Assembly: GCA_963802795.1 (NCBI GenBank)
Contig: CAWDJV010000005.1
Location: forward strand, 682,001-746,000
DNA from: JAIBJN01 sp963802795
GTDB lineage: Bacteria; Actinomycetota; Thermoleophilia; Gaiellales; Gaiellaceae
DNA: 64,000 nt
Direction of reading: 5' to 3'
This document shows positions 26,672 through 35,584 of the stretch, piece after piece. The first letter of the stretch is position 1. The number at the start of each line of letters is the position of its first letter. The position numbers and the translations under genes are program-made. Under the pieces are notes generated by a model that saw only the letters and a program-made list of their open reading frames with translations, had not been told where the DNA came from and did not search any database.

Positions 26672-27567
26672 CCGCCGCTGCCGAGGTGCGTGCGCCGCCC
26701 CGTCTCTCGGCCTGGAGCCGGTTCCGCGGCTGGCTGACGAACCCCTGGGGACGACCTCGCTTCCTCGTCCTCTTCACCTGGACGTACATGCTGTGGTCAC
26801 TCGTCCCGGTCCTGATCGCGGTGCAGTTCTCGTTCAACGACTCGCGGTCGCGCACCGTTTGGCAGGGCTTCTCGACCCGCTGGTACTGGGGAGACCCCGT
26901 CGACTCGGTCTGGCACGACCCGACTCTCCGCAATGCCCTGGCCCAGAGCCTGAAGCTCGCCGCGGCCGACGTCCTCGTCGCCACGCCGATCGGAGTCCTG
27001 CTCGCGATCGGCCTGGCGCGCTGGACCGGCTGGGGATCGAGGCCCTCGAACTTCCTCATGCTCTTCCCGCTCGTGACGCCCGAGATCGTCATGGGCGTCT
27101 CCCTCCTCCTTCTCTTCACCCATGTCTTCACGTTCGTCGGCACGGGCACACCGGCGCAGATCCTCGGCCACGTGACCTTCTCGATCTCGTACGTCGTCGT
27201 CATCGTCCGGGGCCGCCTCTTCTCGATCGGCAGGCAGTACGAGGAGGCGGCAGCCGATCTCGGCGCTTCACCAACAGTCGCGCTCTACCGCGTCCTGCTC
27301 CCGCTCTTGACGCCGGCGATCATCGCCTCGGCGGCCGTCGTCTTCGCCATCTCGATCGACGACTTCGTCATCAGCCAGTGGCTCTCGAGCGGCGGCCCCA
27401 CGGACACCGTCCCGATCCAGATCTACGCCGCCACCCGGGCGGCGCCGCTCCCGTCCACGAACGCCATCGCCACGGTGATGATGGTCCTGACGCTCGTCTC
27501 GGTCTCGGCCGGCTATCTCGTCTGGCGTGCGTTCACCCGCGGCGAGCAGCGCACGGGAGAGAGGTAG
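26668..27567 (+). CDS. potC: PotC-like ABC transporter permease
   Basis: The second permease subunit, 299 residues, has an N-terminal cytoplasmic stretch and about six spans starting at RFLVLFTWTYMLWSLVPVLI. The EAA motif is YEEAAADLGASPTVALYRVL near residue 190. The PotC-type segment FAISIDDFVISQW in span 5 is distinctive for polyamine importers. Its stop is 14 nt upstream of the potA ATG. Solute specificity is set by PotD and is not certain; spermidine, putrescine, or a betaine-like cation are all possible given the enzymes around it. Confidence 0.92.
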   Translation: MTAAAEVRAPPRLSAWSRFRGWLTNPWGRPRFLVLFTWTYMLWSLVPVLIAVQFSFNDSRSRTVWQGFSTRWYWGDPVDSVWHDPTLRNALAQSLKLAAADVLVATPIGVLLAIGLARWTGWGSRPSNFLMLFPLVTPEIVMGVSLLLLFTHVFTFVGTGTPAQILGHVTFSISYVVVIVRGRLFSIGRQYEEAAADLGASPTVALYRVLLPLLTPAIIASAAVVFAISIDDFVISQWLSSGGPTDTVPIQIYAATRAAPLPSTNAIATVMMVLTLVSVSAGYLVWRAFTRGEQRTGER

Positions 27568-27581
27568 TTTCCGAGGACGTC

Positions 27582-28724
27582 ATGGCTCGCGGAGAGATAC
27601 GTCTGCTGGAGCTGAGCAAGCAGTTCGCCGAAGTGACGGCGGTGGACAGCATCGACCTCCATATCACCGGCGGCGAATTCTTCTCGCTGCTTGGACCGTC
27701 CGGCTGCGGGAAGACGACCACGCTGCGCATGATCGCCGGATTCGAGCAGCCTTCGGAAGGCCGCATCCTGCTCGACGGAAGCGACGTGGCCTACACGCCT
27801 CCGCACAAGCGGAACGTGAATACCGTCTTCCAGAACTACGCTCTCTTCCCGCACTTGAACGTGTTCGACAACGTCGCCTTTGGACTTCGCCGTGCCAAGC
27901 GTCCCAAGGACGAGATGCGGCGGCGCGTCGGTGAGGCGCTCGAGCTCGTCCAGCTCGGCGGCTTCGAGAAGCGGAAGCCCTCACAGCTCTCCGGTGGGCA
28001 GCAGCAGCGCGTCGCGCTCGCCCGTGCACTCGTCCTGAACCCCGCGGTGCTCCTCCTCGACGAGCCGCTCGGCGCGCTCGATGCGAAGCTTCGCAAGGCT
28101 CTCCAGATCGAGCTGAAGACGCTCCAGCAGGAGGTCGGGATCACGTTCCTCTACGTGACACACGACCAGGAAGAGGCGCTGACGATGTCGGACCGGCTCG
28201 CCGTCATGAACGGCGGGCGAGTCGAGCAGATCGGCGCGCCTCAGGAGGTCTACGAGGATCCGGAGACGCTCTTCGTCGCCGACTTCCTGGGCGTGTCGAA
28301 CCTCATGGACGCCACCGGTCGAGGCTTGGTCGACGGGCGCTGCCGAGTGGATATCGGCCGGTTCGAGCTCGAGGCAGGCAGCGGCCCGAGCGACGTAACC
28401 GGTCCTGTGAAGATCGTGATCCGGCCGGAGCGGATCGAGCTCGAGCCCCACGAGGCCGACGCCGGCCCGAACCGGCTGCCGGGGATGGTCGAGCGGGTCG
28501 TGTACGTGGGCTCGGCCGTCCAGGTCCTCGTGCGGGTCGCAACCGGCGAGACGCTCCAGGTGCTCGTGACGAACACCGGCAGGGATCTTCCGTACGAGCA
28601 AGGCACCCCCGTGCAGCTCCACCTTCCGATCGAGGCGTTGCGCGTCCTTCCGGCTGGAGACGGCAGCGAGACGCCGGAGCCGGTGGAGGAGGCGAGCTTG
28701 TCGTCAGGCCTCGAGCGCGGCTGA
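27582..28724 (+). CDS. potA: PotA-like ABC transporter ATP-binding protein
   Basis: A 380-residue ATPase with Walker A GPSGCGKTTTLRMIAGFEQP (near 40), Q-loop VFQNYALFPHLNV, signature QLSGGQQQRVALARAL, Walker B AVLLLDEPLGALD and H-loop VTHDQEEALTMSD. After residue 240 comes a C-terminal TOBE domain (KIVIRPERIELEP), as expected in PotA/UgpC-type proteins. It closes the potDBCA operon. Its 3' end overlaps the convergent aminotransferase gene by 21 nt, with no room for a separate terminator. Confidence 0.94.
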   Translation: MARGEIRLLELSKQFAEVTAVDSIDLHITGGEFFSLLGPSGCGKTTTLRMIAGFEQPSEGRILLDGSDVAYTPPHKRNVNTVFQNYALFPHLNVFDNVAFGLRRAKRPKDEMRRRVGEALELVQLGGFEKRKPSQLSGGQQQRVALARALVLNPAVLLLDEPLGALDAKLRKALQIELKTLQQEVGITFLYVTHDQEEALTMSDRLAVMNGGRVEQIGAPQEVYEDPETLFVADFLGVSNLMDATGRGLVDGRCRVDIGRFELEAGSGPSDVTGPVKIVIRPERIELEPHEADAGPNRLPGMVERVVYVGSAVQVLVRVATGETLQVLVTNTGRDLPYEQGTPVQLHLPIEALRVLPAGDGSETPEPVEEASLSSGLERG

Positions 28725-29837
28725 GGACTCCAGCAGCTCTGCCCTCACGTCGGCGACTTCCCTCGCCACCCCCTCCATGAGCGCGGCGGGGCCCGTCGTG
28801 ATGCGGACGAAGCGACCGAGCCCGAACTCGCTGCCGGCGCGGACGAGAATGCCGCGGCGGGCGAGCCCTTCTGCGAGCGCCACGTCGTCGACGCCGACGT
28901 CGACCAGGAGGAAGTTGGCCTGCGAGGGCAAGGGCGTGGCGCCGGCGTCGCCGAGCTGCCCGGCGAGGCCCTCGCGGCCCGCCTGGTTCGCCAGCCGGCG
29001 CTCGTCGACGAGCTCGGGCAGCCGGAGGCTCGCCCGCCCGGCCGCGAGCCCGGCGCGGTTGACGTTGAAGGGCTCCTGGACGACGTCGAGGAACTCCGCG
29101 AGCGGCTCGCCCGCGATCGCGTAGCCGAGCCGCAGCCCGGCGAGACCGAAGATCTTCGAAAACGTGCGCATGAGGATGACCCGGCGGCCGTCCTCGACGT
29201 CCCGAATCCTCTCGAGGCGAAGCGAGGGGTCGACGTACTCGACGTAGGCCTCGTCGACGACGACCGTGCAGCCGTCGGGCACGCTCTCGAGCAGACGCTC
29301 CCACTCGGCACGCTCGACGAGCGCGCCGGTGGGATTGTTCGGGTCGCAGAGCCAGACGAGCCGGGCGTCCGCCTCGCGGGCCGCGGCGGCGAGCGCGTCG
29401 ACGTCGTGGCGGTGGTCGCGGCTCGGCACGGCCACGACCCGGGCGCCCGCGGCGGCCGAGGTCGTGGCGTAGAGCCCGTAGGTCGGCCGTGTCAGGACGA
29501 CGGCGTCGCCGGGCGCGAGGAACGCGTGGGCGATCGTGGCGATCAGCGCCTGGATGCCGTGGCTGGGCACGATCCTCTCGGGCGCGGTCCCCACCCAGAC
29601 GGCGACGTCGGCGCGAAGGTCCGCATACGCCTCGGAGGGATAGATCCATGCGCGCTCGAACTCGGCCGCGATCGCCTCCTCCACGCCCGGGAAGGGCCCT
29701 TCCAGCCCTTCGTTCCAGTTCAGCTTCAGCATCTCGTCGAGCCCGTACGCGGCCTTGAGCTCCTCGACGCTGGCGCCGGGCCGGTACGGCTCGAGGCCGA
29801 TCAGGGAAGGGCGGACGAGCCGGCTCCAGTCGGTCAC
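28704..29837 (-). CDS. Class I/II PLP aminotransferase (histidinol-phosphate aminotransferase-like)
   Basis: A 377-residue fold-type I enzyme. The PLP site is visible as VWLCDPNNPTGALV (Asn), VVDEAYVEYVD (Asp/Tyr) and the Schiff-base Lys in MRTFSKIFGLAGLRLGYA. The sequence is HisC-like, but there are no histidine-biosynthesis neighbours. It follows a TPP-dependent enzyme in a two-gene leftward operon beside a polyamine-type importer, so a catabolic transamination is more likely. GTG 29837 is chosen because it overlaps the upstream stop as GTGA; an in-frame GTG at 29852 would extend it by five residues. Confidence 0.87.
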   Translation of the reverse strand: MTDWSRLVRPSLIGLEPYRPGASVEELKAAYGLDEMLKLNWNEGLEGPFPGVEEAIAAEFERAWIYPSEAYADLRADVAVWVGTAPERIVPSHGIQALIATIAHAFLAPGDAVVLTRPTYGLYATTSAAAGARVVAVPSRDHRHDVDALAAAAREADARLVWLCDPNNPTGALVERAEWERLLESVPDGCTVVVDEAYVEYVDPSLRLERIRDVEDGRRVILMRTFSKIFGLAGLRLGYAIAGEPLAEFLDVVQEPFNVNRAGLAAGRASLRLPELVDERRLANQAGREGLAGQLGDAGATPLPSQANFLLVDVGVDDVALAEGLARRGILVRAGSEFGLGRFVRITTGPAALMEGVAREVADVRAELLESSAALEA

Positions 29838-31460
29838 GGCGTCGGCGTCCACATCTCGAGCAGAGCCGGGACGTGCACGACGGCGGGGCCGCCCCGGTCG
29901 AAGGCAGCCACCAGCGCGTCCCCCACCTCCTCGGGCGGCACCGAGACCACGGGGACGCCGAACGCCTCCACCGCCGCGCGGAAGTCAGGCTCCTCCAGGT
30001 CGACGGAGAAGGTCTCGCCGAACTGGGCGCGCTGGTACTCGCGCAGGATCCCGTAGCCCCCGTCGTCGACGAGGAGGAGGACCGCGTCGAGCCCGTGCTG
30101 GCGCGCGGCGGCCAGCTCGGCGATGCCGTAACTGAAGCCGCCGTCCCCGCAGACCGCCAGCGTGGGCCCGCGCGCGGCGGCGAGCGAGGCTCCGAGCGCC
30201 GCCGGCCAGGCGTAGCCGAGCGTCCCGGAGCCGAGCGGGTAGAGGAAGGTGCGCGGCTCGTGGACCGGGAAGTGCGAGGAGGCCCAGTAGGCCAGGATCG
30301 TCATGTCCCAGGCGGTCACGGCCTCGCGGGGCACCGCCTTCCGGATCGCGCCCAGGAGGCCGCGCTCGAGACCGCGGTCCTGCGCCTCGAGGCCGCTCTC
30401 GATCCTGCCGCGGACCTCGGCGGCCGCCTGCTCCCCGCGGCCGCCCTCCACCTGGGCGGGGAGCCTGTCGAGGAGCGCCGCGAGCACAACGCGGGCGTCG
30501 CCGACGAGCCCGAGCGCGTCGTAGGTCGCGCCGATCCGCCGGGGGTCGGCGTCGATCTGGACGAGGCGTCCGGAGAGGCGAAGCTCGTACTGGCCGGTCG
30601 TCTCTGCCCCGAGCTCGGTCCCGACCGCCAGGACGACGTCCGCGCCCGCGATCAGCTCCCGGTACGCGGGCTCGTCGCACGCGGAGCCGGCCGAGAGCGC
30701 GTGGTCGGCCGGGAACCCCCCCTTGCCCATGTACGTGGTGGCCACGGGCGCGCCGAGCCTCTCGGCAAGGCTCCGCAGCTCCTCCCAGGCGCCCGAGCGG
30801 AGGACGCCGGCGCCCGCCCAGAGAACGGGCTGCCTTGCCTCGGCAAGGGCCCTGGACGCCTCGGCCAGGGCACCGTCGTCCGGCAACGGGAGAGCGTGGC
30901 GGAATGACGTCGAGCTCGCCGACCGGCGCGTCCGTCTCGCCCGCGAGCACGTCCACGGGGATCTCGACGAACACGGGTCCGCTCGGCGGCGTCAGCGCCC
31001 GCCGCCAGCCCTCCGCGACGAGCTCGGGGATCGCGGCGGCCGTCTCGGCCCGGGCCGCCCACTTGACGACGGGCTCGAAGGAGGCCTTCTGGTCGGCAAG
31101 CTCGTGCAGGTAGCCGCGGCCGGCGCCGATCAGGTCGCGCGGGATCTGGCTCGCGATCGCGACGACGGGGACGTGCGCGCTCGCAGCCTCCATGAGCGCC
31201 GCGAGCGAGATGAGCGCGCCGGGGCCGGTCGAGAGGAGGAGCGGCGCCGGCTTGCCGCTCGTCCGCGCGTAACCGTCGGCGGCGAAGCCCGCCGAAAGCT
31301 CGGTCCGGAGCCCGACGGCCCGGATCGGGCCGGTTCGCAGGCCCTCCCAGATCGCCAGGGCGTGGATGCCCGGGACGCCGAAGACGACCTCCGCGCCGGC
31401 CGCCTCCAGGCTCGCCGCGACCAGTCCTCCGCCCGTACGCACTTTGACCCTCTGCGCCAC
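29834..31460 (-). CDS. Thiamine-pyrophosphate-dependent enzyme (acetolactate synthase/decarboxylase-like), frameshifted
   Basis: A three-domain TPP enzyme of about 541 residues. The N-terminal PYR domain has EVVFGVPGIHALAIW and the activating Glu in LRTELSAGFAADGYAR. The central domain resumes as PVLWAGAGVLRSGAWEEL. The C-terminal PP domain has the Mg/TPP motif CGDGGFSYGIAELAAARQ; the usual NN partner reads DDGGYG here. One extra base near 30888-30897 splits the first third from the rest; removing it gives a continuous PPRLPLPDDGALAEAS. GTG 31460 lies seven nt from a TAGGAT box. Acetolactate synthase, oxalyl-CoA-like or benzoylformate-type decarboxylase cannot be told apart. Confidence 0.85.
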
Positions 31461-31482
31461 AGGCGCGATCCTATCCAGGCGA
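31461..31482. promoter_or_regulatory. 22-bp bidirectional promoter core
   Basis: Only 22 bp separate two divergent catabolic genes. The core ATCCTATCC (31468-31476) gives TAGGAT on the minus strand, seven nt before GTG 31460, and a weaker TATCCA-like box on the plus strand just before ATG 31483. The -10 elements overlap, so the two directions probably compete. Confidence 0.45.
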
Positions 31483-33579
31483 ATGCCGCGCGATTCCCGC
31501 CACGACGTGCTCTTCGAGCCGGTCCGCATCGGCCCGAAGACGCTTCGCAACCGCTTCTACGCGGTGCCGCACTGCACCGGCTACGGGACGGAGAAGCCGG
31601 CCACGCAGGCGGCGTTCCGGGCCATGAAGGCCGAGGGAGGCTGGGCGGCCGTGTGCACCGAATACGCCCCAGTCTCGGCCGACTCGGACGAGTCGCCGTA
31701 CATCTCGTCGCGGCTCTGGGACGAGGAGGACGCGGCCAACCTGGCGGTCATGTGCGACCTCGTCCACGAGCACGGCTCGCTTGCCGGGATCGAGCTCACG
31801 CACGTCGGCGGCCACGCGGCGAACCGTCAATCTCGCCTCCCTGCGGTGGCCCCCTCGCAGCTCGCGAGCGACTACGAGCCGCGGACGGTTCCCAAGGCGC
31901 TCGAGCACGAGGACATCCGCCGCATCCAGGAGGACTGGGCCCGCGCGGCGGTCCGCGCCCGCGATGCGGGCTTCGACATCGTCTACGTCTACGGCGGGCA
32001 CAGCTACCTGCCGCTCCAGTTCCTCTCGACCTTCTACAACAAACGCACCGACGACTACGGCGGGTCGTTCGAGAACCGGTGCCGCTTCTGGCTGGAGACG
32101 CTGGAGACCGTGCGCGAGGCCGTCGGGGACGACTGCGCGATCGCGGTGCGCACGTGCGTCGAGGCGCTCGGGCCGGCCGGCGTCGAGCTCGAGGAGGGGC
32201 TCGCGTTCGTCCGCGCCGCCGATCGGCTGGTCGATCTCTGGGACGTGAACGTCGGCTCGATCGCCGAGTGGTCGAAGGACTCCGGTTCGTCCCGCTTCTT
32301 CGAGGAGGGGTACCAGCTCGAATGGACAGGGCGCGTCCGCGAGGCGACCGCGAAGCCGATCGTGGGCGTCGGCAGGCTCACGAACCCGGACCGGATGGCC
32401 GAGATCGTCGCGAGCGGCGCCTGGGATCTCATCGGCGCCGCGCGCCCCTCGATCGCCGACCCCTTCCTCCCCCGGAAGGTCGAGGAGGGGCTCTACGGGG
32501 AGATCCGCGAGTGCATCGGCATCAACACGTGCATCTCGAAGAGCGAGCACGGGCTCCACCTGGGCTGCACCCAGAACGCGACCGCCGGTGAGGAGTATCG
32601 GCGCGGCTGGCACCCGGAGCGCTTCGAGAAGGCCGCGAACGCCGACCGGGACGTGCTCGTCGTCGGCGCGGGGCCCGCGGGGATGGAGTGCGCCATCGTG
32701 CTCGGAAAGCGCGGCTTCCGGCGCGTGCACCTCGTGGAGGCCGAGAGCGAGCTGGGCGGAATCATGCGCTGGGTGCCGAAGCTCCCGGGGCTCGGGGAGT
32801 GGGCCCGAGTCGCCAACTGGCGGACGATCCAGCTCCAGAAGCTCAAGAACGTCGAGGTGATCACGGGCCGACGGCTCGCGGCGCAGGACGTTCGCGAGTA
32901 CGGCGCCGAGCTCGTGGTCGTCGCGACCGGCGCCCGCTGGGCCGAGGACGGCCTCAACGCGGTCACGCACGAGGCGATCCCCGGCGCGGACGCCTCGCTC
33001 CCGCACGTGCTCGTTCCCGAGCAGCTGATGCTGGATGGCAAGCGCCCGCCCGGAAAGCGTGTCGTCGTCTACGACGGCGAGGGCTACTTCACGGCCGTAG
33101 GGCTCGCGGAGCTGCTCGCCGGCGAGGGATACGACGTCGAGCTCGTCACCTTCCTGGAGACGGTGGCGCCGGTCACCGACGAGACGCTCGAGGGCCCGCT
33201 GCTCCGCAGGCACCTCCACGACGTCGGGGTCCGGCAGCACACGGGCGCCACGATCGCGGCGGTCGAGCCCGGGGGCATCCGCGGCGAGGACGAGCAGGGC
33301 GGCGCGTTCGAGCTCGAGGCGGACGGGATCGTGCTCGTCACGCAGCGCCTCTCGAACGACGCGCTCTACCTCGAGCTGAAGGCCGACGGGGATGCCCTGC
33401 GGAGAGAGGGGATCGAGGCCGTCTACCGGATCGGGGACTGCGTCGCGCCTCGGATCCCGGCCGACGCGATCTTCGACGGGCACAGGCTCGCGCGCGAGAT
33501 CGACTCCGAGAGCCCCGGGGCTCCGCTCCCGGCGAAGCGTGAGCGGCTCGTGCTCGAGCGGGCCGGCACGCCCTCGTGA
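31483..33579 (+). CDS. Trimethylamine/dimethylamine dehydrogenase-family enzyme (paralogue 2), one FeS cysteine missing
   Basis: A 698-residue paralogue of the gene at 18.5 kb (both TMADH/DMADH/histamine dehydrogenase type). It keeps LFEPVRIGPKTLRNRFY, the cysteinyl-FMN Cys in AVPHCTGYG (near 30), the EY pair and YGGHSYLPLQFLSTFYNKRT. The FeS motif reads CIGINTCISK then C. The second of the four cluster cysteines (Cys348 in TMADH) is Ile, coded by ATC, so a normal [4Fe-4S] centre may not form. The C-terminal FAD/ADP-type domain is intact. Its stop overlaps the S15 hydrolase start (GTGA). It is divergent from the TPP enzyme. Confidence 0.87.
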   Translation: MPRDSRHDVLFEPVRIGPKTLRNRFYAVPHCTGYGTEKPATQAAFRAMKAEGGWAAVCTEYAPVSADSDESPYISSRLWDEEDAANLAVMCDLVHEHGSLAGIELTHVGGHAANRQSRLPAVAPSQLASDYEPRTVPKALEHEDIRRIQEDWARAAVRARDAGFDIVYVYGGHSYLPLQFLSTFYNKRTDDYGGSFENRCRFWLETLETVREAVGDDCAIAVRTCVEALGPAGVELEEGLAFVRAADRLVDLWDVNVGSIAEWSKDSGSSRFFEEGYQLEWTGRVREATAKPIVGVGRLTNPDRMAEIVASGAWDLIGAARPSIADPFLPRKVEEGLYGEIRECIGINTCISKSEHGLHLGCTQNATAGEEYRRGWHPERFEKAANADRDVLVVGAGPAGMECAIVLGKRGFRRVHLVEAESELGGIMRWVPKLPGLGEWARVANWRTIQLQKLKNVEVITGRRLAAQDVREYGAELVVVATGARWAEDGLNAVTHEAIPGADASLPHVLVPEQLMLDGKRPPGKRVVVYDGEGYFTAVGLAELLAGEGYDVELVTFLETVAPVTDETLEGPLLRRHLHDVGVRQHTGATIAAVEPGGIRGEDEQGGAFELEADGIVLVTQRLSNDALYLELKADGDALRREGIEAVYRIGDCVAPRIPADAIFDGHRLAREIDSESPGAPLPAKRERLVLERAGTPS

Positions 33580-35564
33580 GGATCCGGACAGAGTTCCCGC
33601 GCCGCGTCCGGGAGCTCGAGCATCTCTGGATCCCGCTCGCCGACGGAACACGACTCGCGGCGCGCATCTGGCTTCCCGAGGACGCCGAGGACGATCCGGT
33701 GCCGGCGATCCTCGAGTACCTCCCGTACCGGAAGACCGACGGAACGGTCGTTCGCGATGCCCAGCGCCAGCCCTACCTGGCCGGGTTCGGCTACGCGACG
33801 GTGCGGGTCGACCTGCGCGGGACCGGCGAATCCGACGGGATCATCACCGACGAGTACGCGCCGCAGGAGCAGGACGACGCGCTGGAAGTGCTGGCCTGGC
33901 TCGCGGCGCAGCCCTGGTGCGACGGGAAGCTCGGCATGTGGGGGATCTCCTGGGGCGGCTTCAACTCGCTCCAGATCGCCGCCCGGCGTCCGCCGGGGCT
34001 CGGCGCGATCATGACGCTCTGCTCGACCGACGACCGCTACGCGGACGACGTCCACTACCGCGGCGGCTGCGTGCTCGGCCTCGACATGCTGCACTGGTCG
34101 TCCTCGATGCTGACGTGGAGCGCGCGGCCACCGGACCCGCGGCTCTACGGCGAGGGCTGGCGGGAGGCATGGCTCGAGCGGCTCGAGACGCTCACGCCGT
34201 GGGTCGAGCACTGGCTCGGCCACCAGCGCCGCGACGCCTACTGGAAGCACGGCTCCGTCTGTGAGGACTACGCGGCGATCCAGTGCCCCGTCTACGCGGT
34301 CGGCGGCTTCGTGGACGGCTACACGAACGCCGTGCCACGGCTCCTCGAAGGGCTCTCCGTCCCTCGCAAGGGGCTGATCGGCCCCTGGGCGCACGCGTTT
34401 CCGGACGACGCGCTGCCGGGTCCGTCGATCGGCTTTCTCCAGGAGTGCGTCCGCTGGTTCGACCACTGGCTCAAGGGCATCGACTCGGGAGTCATGGAGG
34501 AGCCGATGTTGCGGGTCTGGATGCAGGACTCCGTCGAGCCGCGGCCGAGCTACACGCTGCGCCCGGGGCGCTGGGTGGCCGAGGGGTCCTGGCCTTCGTC
34601 CGACGTCGGCCGGCGGGTCTGGGAGCTCCCGCTCGCCGAGCCGCGTGAGCTCCTCGGCGTCCAGTCCTGCGGGACCGAGGCCGGCGTCTGGACGTCCGAG
34701 GGCGGGTCGGCCGACCTCGCCACCGACCAGCGGCCCGACGACGCGCTCTCGCTTGCGTTCGACCTCGAGCCGCTCGCCGAGCCGCTCGAGATCCTGGGCT
34801 TTCCCGAGGTGACGCTCGAGCTCGCCGTCGACCGGCCGCAGGCCCTCGTCGTCGTCAGGCTCTGCGACGTCTCTCCGGACGGGACGTCGGCGCTCGTCAC
34901 CCGCGGGCTTCTCAACCTCGCGCACCGCGAGAGCCACGAGCATCCGACCCCGCTGGAGCCGGGCCGTCGCTACCAGGTGCGCGTGCCGCTGGACGTGATG
35001 GCCTACTCGTTCCCGGCCGGGCACAGGGTGCGGGTGGCCGTCTCGCCGACGTACTGGCCATGGGCGTGGCCCTCCCCGGAGCCCGTGCGCCTGACCCTCT
35101 TCGCCGGGAGGCTCGAGCTGCCGGTGCGAGAGCCGCGGCCCGAGGACGCGGAGCTGCCCGAGCTCGGAGAGCCCGAGCACTCGGCGCCGCTCGAGGTCGA
35201 GACGGTTGCCGGCTCGCCGGAGGGGCGCTCGCTTCGGCGCGACCTCGGCACCGGTCTCGTCGAGCAGGTCTTCGACTGGGACCTCGGCGGCACCCAGCGC
35301 TTCGTGGCCATCGACCTCGAGTCCTCGGATACGAGCCACACCGTCTACTCGATCCGCGAAGGGGACCCGCTCTCGGCGGCCGTACGCTTCCACGCCACCT
35401 CCGGGATGGGTCGGGGCGACTGGCGCGTCCTCTCCGAGGTGACGAGCGAGATGACCTGCGACGTGGAGGCGTTCGACGTCACGACGACGCTGGAGGTCGC
35501 CGAGGGCGGCGAGCGGGTGTTCACGCGGACGTGGACGTACCGCTTCCCGCGCGACCATGTGTAG
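33576..35564 (+). CDS. CocE/NonD-family (S15) alpha/beta hydrolase
   Basis: A 662-residue hydrolase with an N-terminal alpha/beta domain, a helical cap, and a C-terminal jelly-roll. The nucleophile elbow is MWGISWGGFNSLQ (Ser near residue 128). The acid lies in VGGFVDGYTNAVP and the His in IGPWAHAFPD. The S15/CocE jelly-roll begins near LSLAFDLEPLAEPLEILG. There is no signal peptide, so it is cytosolic, unlike many X-Pro peptidases. It is co-translated with the TMADH paralogue 2 (GTGA). It may cleave an ester or acyl-amide precursor of the amine; this is an inference. It converges with the beta-lactamase-like gene, with about 20 bp between. Confidence 0.9.
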   Translation: MRIRTEFPRRVRELEHLWIPLADGTRLAARIWLPEDAEDDPVPAILEYLPYRKTDGTVVRDAQRQPYLAGFGYATVRVDLRGTGESDGIITDEYAPQEQDDALEVLAWLAAQPWCDGKLGMWGISWGGFNSLQIAARRPPGLGAIMTLCSTDDRYADDVHYRGGCVLGLDMLHWSSSMLTWSARPPDPRLYGEGWREAWLERLETLTPWVEHWLGHQRRDAYWKHGSVCEDYAAIQCPVYAVGGFVDGYTNAVPRLLEGLSVPRKGLIGPWAHAFPDDALPGPSIGFLQECVRWFDHWLKGIDSGVMEEPMLRVWMQDSVEPRPSYTLRPGRWVAEGSWPSSDVGRRVWELPLAEPRELLGVQSCGTEAGVWTSEGGSADLATDQRPDDALSLAFDLEPLAEPLEILGFPEVTLELAVDRPQALVVVRLCDVSPDGTSALVTRGLLNLAHRESHEHPTPLEPGRRYQVRVPLDVMAYSFPAGHRVRVAVSPTYWPWAWPSPEPVRLTLFAGRLELPVREPRPEDAELPELGEPEHSAPLEVETVAGSPEGRSLRRDLGTGLVEQVFDWDLGGTQRFVAIDLESSDTSHTVYSIREGDPLSAAVRFHATSGMGRGDWRVLSEVTSEMTCDVEAFDVTTTLEVAEGGERVFTRTWTYRFPRDHV

Positions 35565-35584
35565 CTGTAGCGCGGCCGGCCCGC

